Part shown: one piece after another, positions 38,204 through 47,069 of the stretch | Numbering within the stretch: position 1 is the stretch's first letter | Layout: each line of letters begins with the position of its first letter | Source of the DNA: G963675935 sp963719005 | Lineage (GTDB): Bacteria > Planctomycetota > Planctomycetia > Pirellulales > Thermoguttaceae | NCBI GenBank assembly: GCA_963719005.1 | Contig: CAVRAR010000015.1 | Location: 62,001-126,000, forward strand | DNA: 64,000 nt | Reading direction: 5' to 3' | Translations under genes and position numbers: made by a program | The notes under the pieces: generated by a model | Database searches by the model: none | What the model was told of the DNA's origin: nothing | What the model saw: only the letters and a program-made list of their open reading frames with translations

Positions 38204-39727
38204 CTATTTGCCGCTCGGCAGCAGCGCGTCTTTCAGCGGCTCGATCCACTGGCGGCGATCGGGGTCGTAGATGCCGAAGCCGGAGCAGAATTCCCAGTAG
38301 GCGAAGCCCATCTTTCGCTTCAGGGCCTCTGCGGCGACGAAGCGGGTCCAGCGGGCGCGGGAGTCGAGGGCGGCCTTGCTGTACGCGCCAAACTCGCCGA
38401 GCCAAATCGGCCGGCGATGCTTGACCGCCCAGGCGATCGCCGCATCGAAGTCGCGTGCAACGGCTTGTTTCTCGGCCGGCGTGCCGGTCCACTTCGTGCC
38501 GAGCCATTGTTGCGAGTCGGGCCCGACCCAGCTTGCCCCTTGGTGGGTGAAGTGGAACGGGTTGTAGTAATGGACCGTGACCACCAGATGGCGATCTCTT
38601 TCCGGCAACTCCAGGCTTGGCAATTCCTTGATGGCGTTCCAGGCGATCGGGCCGACGACGATCTCGCGGGTTGGATTTGTGCGGCGGACGACCTCGATGG
38701 TCTCGGCCAGGAGCTGGTTCCACTTGTCGGCGGTCAGATTTCCGTTCGGCTCGTTGAACAGCTCGAACGCCAGCGCCCGCGGATAGCCCTGGTAGTGCTC
38801 GGCAATCTGCTGCCAGATGGCCACGAATCGCTCGCGATGTTTGTCGGGCTGCTGCACGAGTTCGTCGTAGTTGTGCATATCCACGATCGGCACGATTCGC
38901 CGCCGCAGTGCCTGGTCAATTGCCCAATCGACGCGAGCGAAGAACTTCGGGTCGATTCGGTAAGGGGGCGAGGCGTCAGCATGGGCAGGCCAGCAAACCG
39001 GCAGCCGCAGCGAGTCGAAGCCGGCCGACTTGATCCGATCGAAATACTCTTCCTTGAGCACGACGCCCCAGTCGCCCTCCTTCGGCGCTTCCAGCGCGTT
39101 GGCGAGATTGATGCCGCGTCCGAACGCGGGTTTCAACTGCTTGTAGAATGGATCGTCGAAGACCTCTTTCATATCGGCGCGATCGAATCGCACGGCGCGA
39201 ATGTTATTGACCATGAAGCGATGCGAGTGGCCGGCCCGATCCAGCATCACCTGAAGCGAAACGATGTTCTTCAGGTCGAGTGGATAGCCGAAGTCGCCGT
39301 GCCAATTGCCGAACGGCACCACCAAGGTCGCCCGGCCGCGCCGCGGGACATTGACCGCATCAGTATTGCAGTGGTTCCGTCCGTCGGCGCCGGGATTATT
39401 GACGCTCAGCAGCACGCGGACGGGCACGTCTTGCGGATTGTACACGTCCATCTCGACCCCCTCGAACCCGCTCAAGTCCCACTTCCCCTCGCGCGGCTCG
39501 ATCAGCACGCCGGGCCACGAAGCGGCGGCCTCGGTCGTGATCTGCAACGCCGGCTTTCCGGCATGTTGCGCCATCACGATCTTCGCCTGCATTGGAGTAA
39601 GCTTGATGTCGTTCGTGCTCTTGAAATCGACGATTACTTTCGGCGGTGTGGGATTTTCGCCAACAGCGGCGGCGGCCCATGCCAGTAGAAGTCCCGTTGC
39701 GAGCGAGATCATGTTTCGTTGTGTCAT
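38204..39727 (-). CDS. GH5-family glycoside hydrolase with N-terminal carbohydrate-binding-like domain
   Basis: 507 residues; ATG 39727, GAGGA upstream. Signal peptide MISLATGLLLAWAAAAVGEN. Residues about 30-190 form a beta-rich domain (GKWDLSGFEGVEMDVYNPQD, GDFGYPLDLKNIVSLQVML) like a binding module. The catalytic TIM barrel follows: FDSLRLPVCWPAHADASPP, RRIVPIVDMHNYDELV, LAFELFNEPNG (acid/base Glu) and IWLGEFGAY (nucleophile Glu). It ends MGFAYWEFCSGFGIYDPD. Probably an exported endo-beta-glucanase or mannanase; the exact bond cannot be told. Confidence 0.9.
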   Translation of the reverse strand: MTQRNMISLATGLLLAWAAAAVGENPTPPKVIVDFKSTNDIKLTPMQAKIVMAQHAGKPALQITTEAAASWPGVLIEPREGKWDLSGFEGVEMDVYNPQDVPVRVLLSVNNPGADGRNHCNTDAVNVPRRGRATLVVPFGNWHGDFGYPLDLKNIVSLQVMLDRAGHSHRFMVNNIRAVRFDRADMKEVFDDPFYKQLKPAFGRGINLANALEAPKEGDWGVVLKEEYFDRIKSAGFDSLRLPVCWPAHADASPPYRIDPKFFARVDWAIDQALRRRIVPIVDMHNYDELVQQPDKHRERFVAIWQQIAEHYQGYPRALAFELFNEPNGNLTADKWNQLLAETIEVVRRTNPTREIVVGPIAWNAIKELPSLELPERDRHLVVTVHYYNPFHFTHQGASWVGPDSQQWLGTKWTGTPAEKQAVARDFDAAIAWAVKHRRPIWLGEFGAYSKAALDSRARWTRFVAAEALKRKMGFAYWEFCSGFGIYDPDRRQWIEPLKDALLPSGK

Positions 39728-39850
39728 CGTGCCAATCCTCGGCGCGTGGGGAGCAAATTGTCGGGTGAGTCTCTTCATGTCGCTGTTAGACGACATTGCC
39801 AACCTGACAATAGTAGCGCGCTTTCCCACGCGGGGCAAGTGATGCGGGGC

Positions 39851-40768
39851 CTATCTTCCGACCAACCCCGACGCCCAGCAGAACCACGCCACGGGGGCAG
39901 AAAGGAGCAGCGAGTCGAGAATGTCCAATACGCCGCCGAAGCCGGGCATCCACGTGCTGGAATCTTTCACGCCGACGTCGCGTTTCAGAAACGACTCGGC
40001 CAGATCGCCCGTCATGCCCGCCGCGCCGACCAAGAGGCCGAAAATGATCCACCTCCACGTGTCGTGTGATTGAAGCTCCGAGTGTTTCATCGTGAGAGGG
40101 ACAATCCACTGGAACGCCAGGCAAGACGCAAGGCACGAGAAGGCCAGGGCGCCGATCGCGCCCTCAATTGTCTTGCCGGGGCTAATAAGCGGCGCCAGCT
40201 TGTGACGGCCGATCAGGCGTCCCACGAAATACGCCCCCGTGTCGCCCGTTTTAACGACGATCACCCACACTGCCAGCGCCCCCACGCCCCAAGCGATCCG
40301 CATCTGCACGGCGAACCCGAGCATCAGTCCAATGTAGACGAGGGCAAAGACGCCCGCGGCAAGATTGGCGGTATTGCCGCCGGGCTTCTTGTAGCATGAC
40401 ATCGCGCCGAAAACCACCAGAAACACCGCGATGCCGAACGAAAAGAGCAATGGCGTCTGCCAAATGGACGCGTCCGGACTCAACGAGAGCCCGAGTAGTA
40501 GGCGCCTTGGCAGCAGAGACCAATCCAAGAAGGTTAACCAGGTGCTAATCACCAACAGCACGTTGCCGACGTACACCGTCCATCGCGGCGGGTGCATTCC
40601 GGCCGACGCCGCAAGATCCAATATCTCCTTGGTGCCCAACACCGCGGCGACCACCGCCACCGGCAGCAGCCAGGCGCCCGGCATGGCGGTCGCGCGGTTA
40701 TCCAGCCAGCAGAGCGCAACCAATGCCGCGATAATGAGCGTGCCTAAGAGCAATCGCCAGCGGAGCAT
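39851..40768 (-). CDS. cdsA: Phosphatidate cytidylyltransferase
   Basis: 305 residues, eight or so membrane spans, for example ALVALCWLDNRATAMPGAWL and GVGALAVWVIVVKTGDTGAY. CdsA makes CDP-diacylglycerol at the inner membrane, a precursor of all phospholipids. The signature is present as ESFLKRDVGVKDSSTWMPGF then GGVLDILDS. The classic pattern has His-Gly-Gly and Asp-Arg-x-Asp; here Phe-Gly-Gly and Asp-Ile-Leu-Asp are found. KTGDTGAYFVGRLIGRHKLA is typical. The IS element at 40802 is just before the start codon, so the native promoter may be displaced. Confidence 0.85.
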   Translation of the reverse strand: MLRWRLLLGTLIIAALVALCWLDNRATAMPGAWLLPVAVVAAVLGTKEILDLAASAGMHPPRWTVYVGNVLLVISTWLTFLDWSLLPRRLLLGLSLSPDASIWQTPLLFSFGIAVFLVVFGAMSCYKKPGGNTANLAAGVFALVYIGLMLGFAVQMRIAWGVGALAVWVIVVKTGDTGAYFVGRLIGRHKLAPLISPGKTIEGAIGALAFSCLASCLAFQWIVPLTMKHSELQSHDTWRWIIFGLLVGAAGMTGDLAESFLKRDVGVKDSSTWMPGFGGVLDILDSLLLSAPVAWFCWASGLVGR

Positions 40769-40801
40769 AGTTGTTCGTCCCGCAGGGACGCTTGATAGTA
40801 G

Positions 40802-42521
40802 CCCAGCAGTTCAGAGACAGTCCAGCTTTTAAGTCGTTATTTCTTCGGTGGTTAGCGTGGCGTCCATAGTGTTTTGCGGTGGTGGTTTGGCGCGGTGAAC
40901 GACGAGGAGGTTATGCACAAGTATTGTCAGTCCAACTTGCCGTTGCGCGCGACACCGGCCTCGTCCGGAAAACTGACGCAGCGAACGATGTTGCTTGATG
41001 TCGGCAAATCCCAATTCCACCGTCTGTCCCCGAAGTCGGTAGAGTTGCTTGGCCTCCGTCGTTTCCATTCGCGCTCGGTGGGCCTCGACCAACGCCTCGT
41101 GTTCGCTTCGCTTGACGGCTCGGCCGCGGTTCGGATTGGTGCTACACAAGACTTGCCGCGCGCACGCCCGACAGTGTTGTGGCGAACAACGGTAGCTATG
41201 CACGACGTTGATTTCGCCGTCGCTCTGCCGCCGTTGTTCTCGGCCGATCCAAGGCATCGGATGGCCCTCCGGACAACGATACATGTTGTGCTCCGGAACC
41301 CAGGTGAAGTGTTCCTTCCCGAGCGGACGCGGCTTCGCGCCTTGCTTCTTTCTCTTTTGCGAGAAATCGTTCTCCTGCCACGGGCCATACAACGCGATTC
41401 CCGCTTGGTCGCAAATCGCAAGATTGCACGCCGTCACATAACCGGCGTCGACAAGCATGGCCTTCGGTTTCACGCCCGTCGCATTCGCGAATCGTTCCAA
41501 CATCGGGCCCAAGGTTCCGGCGTCGGTCGGTTGGGCGAACACTTGATAGCCCAGGCACAACTGGGAGTCCAAGTCGCGAATCAACTGCACGTTGTACAAC
41601 GGCCGAAACACATGGTGCTTGTCGCGTCCCAATGCCGCCTCAGGATCGCTGACGCTGACCACGATGTTCTCGGCTTTTCGGCGTTTTTTCGGGTTTTGCC
41701 GGTTGTTGACCGCGTGCAACTCGTCCAGTCGCTCGCGGGCGCGTCGATAACGTCGCCGTTGCTCTTCGCGCGTGACGGGCTTCTTCGCCATCCACGTCGG
41801 CGCGTTGGCCGACGATTGGCCTGCCGCATCGGCTTGGCATGCGACGTCCAACTCCGTCAAACGCTGCTCAAGCGTCGTCTGGTTCAACAAACGATGACGC
41901 GAGGCGTTGGCCGCGACCGCCGTGCCGTCCAGCGAAGCACGTTCGGCCCGAGTAACACCTTGCTGTCGAGCCGCCTGAAGCAGGGTCGCATTCCACGATT
42001 CCAACAACGGCGCAATGCGGTCGGCGAAGTTGTACCAACACGAGCGCGAGGGCTGAATTCCAAAGCCAGCCCATTGAATCACGATATGCTCTTGGGCGTC
42101 GCGGAACCACTGGCAGGGTTGAGATCGCCCCAAGCGGATTTCGATCAACACCACAGCCAACATCAGATCGGGCCGGATCGGTGGCGAGCCGGCCCCAACG
42201 TACAGATTGTACAACGGCGTCAAATCCAATTGTTTCATAGCCTGCACCACAGCTCTCGCCACATGATGTGCCGGTACTTGTCGATCACGGATTTGCCACT
42301 CGGCCGAGCGTTCATTCCACGGCGGCTCAGCGAATTGAATTTCAGCCCTCTTGTCAGGCCGCCTCGTGCAGCCTACCATCGGTTAGCCTCCTTGCATTCG
42401 GGAGCAGACGGTTGTTTTGGTCTTAACCAGTCTGCACAAATCGCCCGAATGCCGGGAGGTCAATTATTTCGCCATTATGCCTCCATTACCCAGAAAGCTG
42501 GACTGTCTCTTCACTGCTGGG
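40802..42521. mobile_element. IS1182-type insertion sequence
   Basis: 1,720 bp with 28-bp terminal inverted repeats: left CCCAGCAGTTCAGAGACAGT to 40829 and its complement 42494-42521, 26 of 28 matching. One transposase gene fills it; its stop overlaps the left repeat. I see no target duplication at the ends. It lies between murG and cdsA. Confidence 0.85.
40829..42379 (-). CDS. IS1182-family transposase
   Basis: 516 residues, start ATG 42379. A DUF772 domain reads PPIRPDLMLAVVLIEIRLG, then SRSCWYNFADRIAPL. The DDE part includes RAERASLDGTAVAANASRHR (first Asp), SVSDPEAALGRDKHHVFRPL, MLVDAGYVTACNLAIC (second Asp), a Cys-rich knuckle CSPQHCRACARQVLC and, near the C-terminus, LRGQTVELGFADIKQHRSLR (Glu). 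It is uninterrupted, and the inverted ends are intact, so the element may be active. Confidence 0.9.
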   Translation of the reverse strand: MVGCTRRPDKRAEIQFAEPPWNERSAEWQIRDRQVPAHHVARAVVQAMKQLDLTPLYNLYVGAGSPPIRPDLMLAVVLIEIRLGRSQPCQWFRDAQEHIVIQWAGFGIQPSRSCWYNFADRIAPLLESWNATLLQAARQQGVTRAERASLDGTAVAANASRHRLLNQTTLEQRLTELDVACQADAAGQSSANAPTWMAKKPVTREEQRRRYRRARERLDELHAVNNRQNPKKRRKAENIVVSVSDPEAALGRDKHHVFRPLYNVQLIRDLDSQLCLGYQVFAQPTDAGTLGPMLERFANATGVKPKAMLVDAGYVTACNLAICDQAGIALYGPWQENDFSQKRKKQGAKPRPLGKEHFTWVPEHNMYRCPEGHPMPWIGREQRRQSDGEINVVHSYRCSPQHCRACARQVLCSTNPNRGRAVKRSEHEALVEAHRARMETTEAKQLYRLRGQTVELGFADIKQHRSLRQFSGRGRCRAQRQVGLTILVHNLLVVHRAKPPPQNTMDATLTTEEITT

Positions 42522-42611
42522 AAGACTTCACGAGTGTGACGGCAAACACCCACATCCGCAGATGGAAAACACCTTCCGGCGGCGGTTGATCTTCGGCAAT
42601 ATCGATGCTAC

Positions 42612-43881
42612 TCACACCACTGCCGCCCGCGCTTGGAGCGATCGGCTGCTGACGATCGACCAGATCAATTCCGCCACGTCTTGGGCGGCGTTGGGCCGGG
42701 CCGATTGGTGCATCGCCGCCGACATCCGCCGCCGCAACGCCTCGTTGGCCAGCAGAAAACAGAGCATGTCGGCCAGTCGATCGTCCAGCCGATCGGAAAT
42801 CTCCCGCTCGTCGATTGTAACGCAGCCGCCGCCGGCCGAAAAGGCCCGCGCATTGGCCAACTGGTGATCGTCGGTGGCGTGTGGATAGGGCAACAAGACG
42901 CTGGGCACTCCGGCGGCCGACAACTCCGCCAGCGTCGTGCCGCCGGCCCGGCACACGGCCAGGTCGGTCGTGCGAAGCATGGCGGGCATGTCCTCGATGA
43001 ACGGCACGACCGTGGCCGGCAGATCGAACTTGCGGTAGAGCGATTTCGTCGCGTCGAGATCGGCCGAGCCCGTTTGATGCACGATGTACCAGTCGGCCAA
43101 CTGCCGGCGGACCTTGTACAACGCGCGGGGCACGTTTTCGTTCAGCGACCGGGCGCCGCCGCTGCCGCCGAGAACGAGGAGTTGACAGGGGGGAAGCAAA
43201 CGATGAAGACCGGGAGACCGGGAGGCGCGGAGACTGGGAGACGAGCGGTCGCAATGCCGAGATAACTCAACTGGCGAGTCTCCCTGTCTCCCCCTCTCCC
43301 CCTCTCCCCCTCTCTCTTGCCGAGCGGGAATTGTCGAGAGCGTGACCTGCGTATCGCGGTCAAATCCAAATCGGATCGGATTGCCGGTCACGCGCACGGG
43401 ACAACGACAGCGAAGTCCGGCGGCGGTCTCCGTCGAAGGCCGTGCAGATCAGCGTTGCCCGACGAGCGAGCCAGCGGGTGGCTCGGCCCGGAACGGCGTT
43501 CTGTTCCAGCAGCACCAACGGCACGTCGCGGCGGGTTGCGGCGCGGGCCATCGGCACGCTGACGTATCCGCCCAATCCCACGACTGCCGAAACGTGCTCC
43601 TCTCGCAGAAATCGCCTGGCAGCCAGATAACCTGCCAGATTTTCGACGACGAACGAAACGGCCTCGCGAGCAGCATGTGGCAGCGGCCGCGACGGCAGGG
43701 CGAAATACTCGAAGCCGGCGTCGTGGGCCGCTTGCCGCTCGAAGGGCTTCCCGCCGCCGCAGAACGTAATCCGCACGCGAGGAATCATCGCCGAAAGCTG
43801 TTCGGCGACGGCCAAGCCGGGAAACAGATGTCCGCCCGTGCCTCCGCCGCTGAAAACGATGTGAACGATGTTGTTTTTCAT
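42612..43881 (-). CDS. murG: MurG transferase, one frameshift and a repeat insertion
   Basis: UDP-GlcNAc:lipid I transferase; adds GlcNAc to lipid I at the inner face of the membrane. Start VHIVFSGGGTGGHLFPGLAV from ATG 43881, SAVVGLGGYVSVPMARAATR and LLEQNAVPGRATRWLA. A shift near 43415 leads to RVTGNPIRFGFDRDTQ. Then about 45 foreign residues are encoded by a repeat (43193-43325), after which QLLVLGGSGGARSLNENVP resumes. C-terminal domain: DWYIVHQTGSADLD, LAVCRAGGTTLAELSAAGVP, LLPYPHATDDHQLANA and DRLDDRLADML. Without the insertion the size is about 375. It lies last in the murE-murF-mraY-murG run; the IS ends 90 bp downstream. Confidence 0.85.
43193..43325. repeat. Repeat insertion within murG
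   Basis: GGGAGACCGGGAGGCGCGGA and further at 43212-43245 is roughly complementary to CTCCCTGTCTCCCCCTCTCC and further at 43280-43315. The block is read through in frame within murG, between the two domains of the protein. It has unusual low-complexity composition compared with the gene. Confidence 0.65.
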
Positions 43882-43890
43882 GATAATGAC

Positions 43891-43943
43891 GGCACACGGC
43901 GTGTGCCTGCTACACTTGACGGCACACGGCGTGTGCCTGCTAC
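43891..43943. repeat. Two direct GTAGCAGGCACACG-type REP units after mraY
   Basis: Identical 23-nt units at 43891-43913 and 43921-43943 in the same orientation, seven bases apart. The upstream unit's TAG (43940-43942 on the minus strand, from the GTAG head) is the stop codon of mraY. The second lies right before murG. Confidence 0.85.
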
Positions 43944-45249
43944 TTGCTCATGTTCGCGTGGCGAGGGGGCACGTTGGAGATTGTTGCCAAGACGCTATCA
44001 ATCTTGCGTCGATTTGCCCGACAATCTCCTCCATCCCCTTTCTTTCCCCCATCCTGCCGCGGCGTCCTCACTTCTTGAAACACCGGATTGCTGGATACGG
44101 TTTTGCGGGTGGAAAGGTTCGCGTTCTTTTTCGTGGCAATATCGAGGGGCGTTTCAGACACTCCTAATTTGAGCGAGGCAGCGCCCAGCAGCGCACATAA
44201 TGCCGAGGCGATCCAAAAGCGGACGACGATCTTGTTTTCCGCCCAGCCGAGGAACTGAAAATGATGGTGCAACGGGGCGCATCGCAACAGGCGACGGCGG
44301 CGCCACTTGTAGTAGCCCACTTGGACGATGACGCTAAGGGCCTCGACCACGAACACGCCGGCGATGAGCACCAGCAGCAGTTCCTGTCGTGCGACGACGG
44401 CCAGAAACCCGAGCAGCCCGCCCAACGGCAGCGCCCCGGTGTTGCCCAAGAACACTTGGGCGGGATGGCAGTTGAACCAGAGGAACCCGAGGACGCCGCC
44501 GATCATTGCGGCGGCCAGCACGGTCATTTCGCCGGCGTGAGGGATTCGCGGCACGCCGAGATACGCGGCCCACTCGGCGTGTCCGGCGGCGTACACCAAT
44601 CCGGTCATTGCGGCCATCGCGGCCACGAGGCATCCGCCGGCCAGTCCGTCGAGCCCGTCGGTCAGATTCACGGCGTTCGACGCACCCACGATGACGACGA
44701 TCGCCAGCGGCACGAACCACAGCCCGAGCGAGAACGACGTTCCGGCCAGCGGCAATCGCAACGATAACCCTCCCGGCACGGCGGCCTGCTGCTGGTAGAG
44801 CAGCACGGCGGCCGCGCCGGCCACCAGCAGTTGTGCCGCGAATTTGGAACGGACGCCGATGCCCTTGGCGGCGGTGCGAATCTTCACCAGATCGTCGACG
44901 ATGCCGACCAGCGTCAGTCCGACGGCCACGACCAGGGCCGGCGCCATGATAGCCGTTATGCAGGTCGCCGAACAGCAGCAGCGATGCAACCAGCGCCGCG
45001 ACGACGAACAGTCCGCCCATCGTCGGCGTAGATTGTTTATCGCGGTGCAATCGGGCGACCTCGGCCGAATCGCTCTTGATCGACTCGCGGAAATGCCGCC
45101 GCAGCCAGGCGATCCACCACGGCCCCAGCAGCACCGCCACGGTGAAACTGATTCCGGCGGCCAAGGCGGCGCGCGGCGTGATCTTCGCCCAACCGCCAAG
45201 CGATTCGGTCGACAAGAGCGGTCAGGTGATTGAGAAACCACAGGAGCAT
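43940..45249 (-). CDS. mraY: MraY transferase, two frameshifts and repeat-encoded C-terminal tail
   Basis: Phospho-N-acetylmuramoyl-pentapeptide transferase; makes lipid I. Start MLLWFLNHLTAL (ATG 45249). A shift near 45219 restores LLSTESLGGWAKITPRAALA; then GLFVVAALVASLLLFGDLHN. A shift near 44948 restores MAPALVVAVGLTLVGIVDD, the first Asp motif. Next AVNLTDGLDGLAGGC, FLWFNCHPAQVFLGNTGA and LLRCAPLHHHFQFLGW, the typical His motif. The normal end is near LGAASLKLGVS, but the frame runs on about 65 residues through a diverged repeat (43965-44038) to a TAG in a GTAG head. Core length is typical. Confidence 0.85.
43965..44038. repeat. Diverged GGGGACGGAGG-type pair inside mraY tail
   Basis: Left GGGGGCACGTTGGAGATTGT (43965-43984), right GCCCGACAATCTCCTCCATC (44016-44035). 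Arms are imperfect. It codes for part of the extra C-terminus of mraY. Confidence 0.55.
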
Positions 45250-45253
45250 AAAT

Positions 45254-45332
45254 GCACAATGACGAAGCACTGAATGACGAAGGACGAAAAACGCACCCCT
45301 TTCGTCATTCGTCATTCGCACTTCGTCATTGG
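45254..45332. repeat. AATGACGAA/TTCGTCATT inverted pair upstream of mraY
   Basis: Left CAATGACGAAGCACTGAATG and further to 45285, right TCGTCATTCGTCATTCGCAC and further to 45332, mostly complementary. Its words TTCGTCATT are repeated in tandem. Confidence 0.6.
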
Positions 45333-45346
45333 TTCCCTATATCCCT

Positions 45347-45454
45347 GAGCGGCCGGGACGGCGCGGTGCGCCGCCCCGGCGCTCAGTCTTGGACTCCACT
45401 GCGAAGCGCCCGCCGACGCGGCCGACCCAGTAGCCGTAATGTCGGCGGGCTTTT
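45347..45454. terminator. Two GC hairpins between murF and mraY, one with plus-strand T-run
   Basis: First hairpin GAGCGGCCGGGACGGCGC with GCGCCGCCCCGGCGCTC (45347-45384). Second hairpin GCCCGCCGAC (45408-45417) with GTCGGCGGGC (45441-45450) followed by TTTT, a textbook terminator on the plus strand, though all genes here run on the minus strand. It may protect the mur genes from opposing transcription, or be another repeat. The gap 45250-45555 holds only such structures. Confidence 0.5.
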
Positions 45455-45555
45455 GCTCCTACCCAAGGAGGGGAGGGTATGCATCCGGTTCCCGCAAACC
45501 CGACGCAAACAGCGGAGTCCTACTCATTGGTTCGTTTGTGAAGCCGCCGTATCCG

Positions 45556-47028
45556 TCACGCGGCGCGCCGCCGCGGCTTCTGTAGCAGCGCTTCCACCAC
45601 TCGCTCCATCGCCATCACCCGCGAGCCCTTCACCAACACCACGTCGCCGGGCAACGTCGCCGCGCGCAAGTGCGGCAACGCTTCCTCGACGCTTCCGAAG
45701 GCAATCGCCTGGCCGGGCGGCATCCCGGCGGCACGAGCGCCGGACGCCACGTGCTTGGCGAATTGTCCACACGCGATAAGCAACTTCGCTCCCGCCACCT
45801 CGACCGCTTGTTGGCCCAACTCCCGGTGCAAGGCAATCGACTGGTCGCCCAACTCGGCCATGTCGCCGCTGATGACGATGCGGCGGCCCGGCGAGTCGAA
45901 CTCGCGCAACAACTCCAATGCCGCCCGCATCGCCGTCGGGTTCGAGTTGTAGGCGTCGTTGATGATCGAGACGCCGTCGATCTCCTGAACCTGGCAACGC
46001 ATCGGCAACGGGCGAAACTTGTACAGAGTTCGGGCCATCGCGTCCAGATCAAAACCGATCATTTGGCCCACGGCCACTGCCGCTAGCACTGCCGTCACGT
46101 AATGGCGGCCACGCAGCGGCAACGAAAACTGGCAGCTTCCAACTCGGAACGTCAGTCGCCCGTTCGACGTTGCGGATTTCGGTCGCCCTCAGGTCGCAGT
46201 CCTCGCCGACGCCGACCCAGGTGATTCTCGCGGCCGACTTCGAGGCGACGCTCCGCAGCCAGGGGTCGTCGCCGAGCACGGCGCGGCCGTCGGCCGGCAG
46301 GGCCGCCAACAGTTCGGCCTTGGCCAGGGCGATTTGCTCCCGGCTGCCGAAGCCGGCGAGATGGGCGTCGCCGATGCACGTGATGACGCCGACGCTGGGC
46401 CGAGCCAACTCGGCCATCGCGGCGATTTCGCCCGGTCCGCTCGCGCCCAATTCGAGCACGGCGTAGTCGTGGTCCGGCTCGATGGCCGTCATGCTCAGCG
46501 GGACGCCGAAATGGTTGTTGAAATTAGCGGGGCTGGCCGTTCCCCGCAGCTTCGAGTTGCAGCACGGCGTGGATCATTTCCCGGGTAGTGCTCTTGCCGG
46601 CGCTGCCGGTCACGCCGATGACCGTGCCCGCGAATTGTCGCCGCCGCCAACGGGCCCAATCGTTCGAGCGCCCGATGCGTATCGTCGACGCGGACGATCC
46701 AGGGAGTGGCTGACGCAGTTCTCTCGTCCTTTGGAAAATGGGAGAAATCGAGGGCAACATCCTTGTTGACCACTGCGCCCGCCGCTCCACGAAAAAACGC
46801 TTCGCCGATGAAATCGTCACCTCTGTGGTTCGGTCCGCGTAGCGTCCAGAAGACGTCGCCGGGTTTGATCGTGCGGCTATCGCTCACGATTGGGCCGACG
46901 ACCGTGTCCGATGGATCCGCAAGCGCAGCGAAACCGCAAGCGGCGTGGCGGCCGTCGATCGCGGTGCAAAGATCGGCGAGAGTTGCGAAGCCGCAAGCGG
47001 CTTGTTCGACAACGTGAACCGTTTCCAC
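45556..47028 (-). CDS. murF: MurF ligase, three frameshifts and repeat insertions
   Basis: UDP-MurNAc-tripeptide--D-Ala-D-Ala ligase. ATG 47028: METVHVVEQ. Residues 10-36 are encoded by two copies of the GCCGCAAGCGGC repeat (ACGFATLAD and ACGFAALAD), then the Mur N-domain PIVSDSRTIKPGDVFW and GPNHRGDDFIGEAFFRGA. After a shift near 46640 the ATP loop GVTGSAGKSTTREMIHAVL appears; after 46558 NFNNHFGVPLSMTAIEPDHD; then LELGASGPGEIAAMA and GDAHLAGFGSRE. A shift near 46130 gives PLRGRHYVTAVLAAVAVG. C-domain: IINDAYNSNPTAMRAALELL, VISGDMAELG and VLVKGSRVMAME. The enzyme acts in the cytoplasm. All blocks are present, so indel errors are likely. Confidence 0.85.
46921..47001. repeat. Two GCCGCAAGCGGC repeat units inside the murF 5' end
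   Basis: Units at 46921-46944 (AAGCGCAGCGAAACCGCAAG...) and 46983-47001 (TTGCGAAGCCGCAAGCGGC), 38 bases apart, in frame with murF. They code for ACGFAALAD-like residues. Other copies lie at 22174 and 25611. Confidence 0.65.
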
Positions 47029-47069
47029 TTTACCCTCTCCCCTCTCCCCTCTTCACTCTTCACTCTCCA

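Noticed and set aside
43891..43943. A tandem repeat as an IS end or attachment site.
   Set aside because: No integrase or second copy bounding a segment; the units match the scattered REP-like family.
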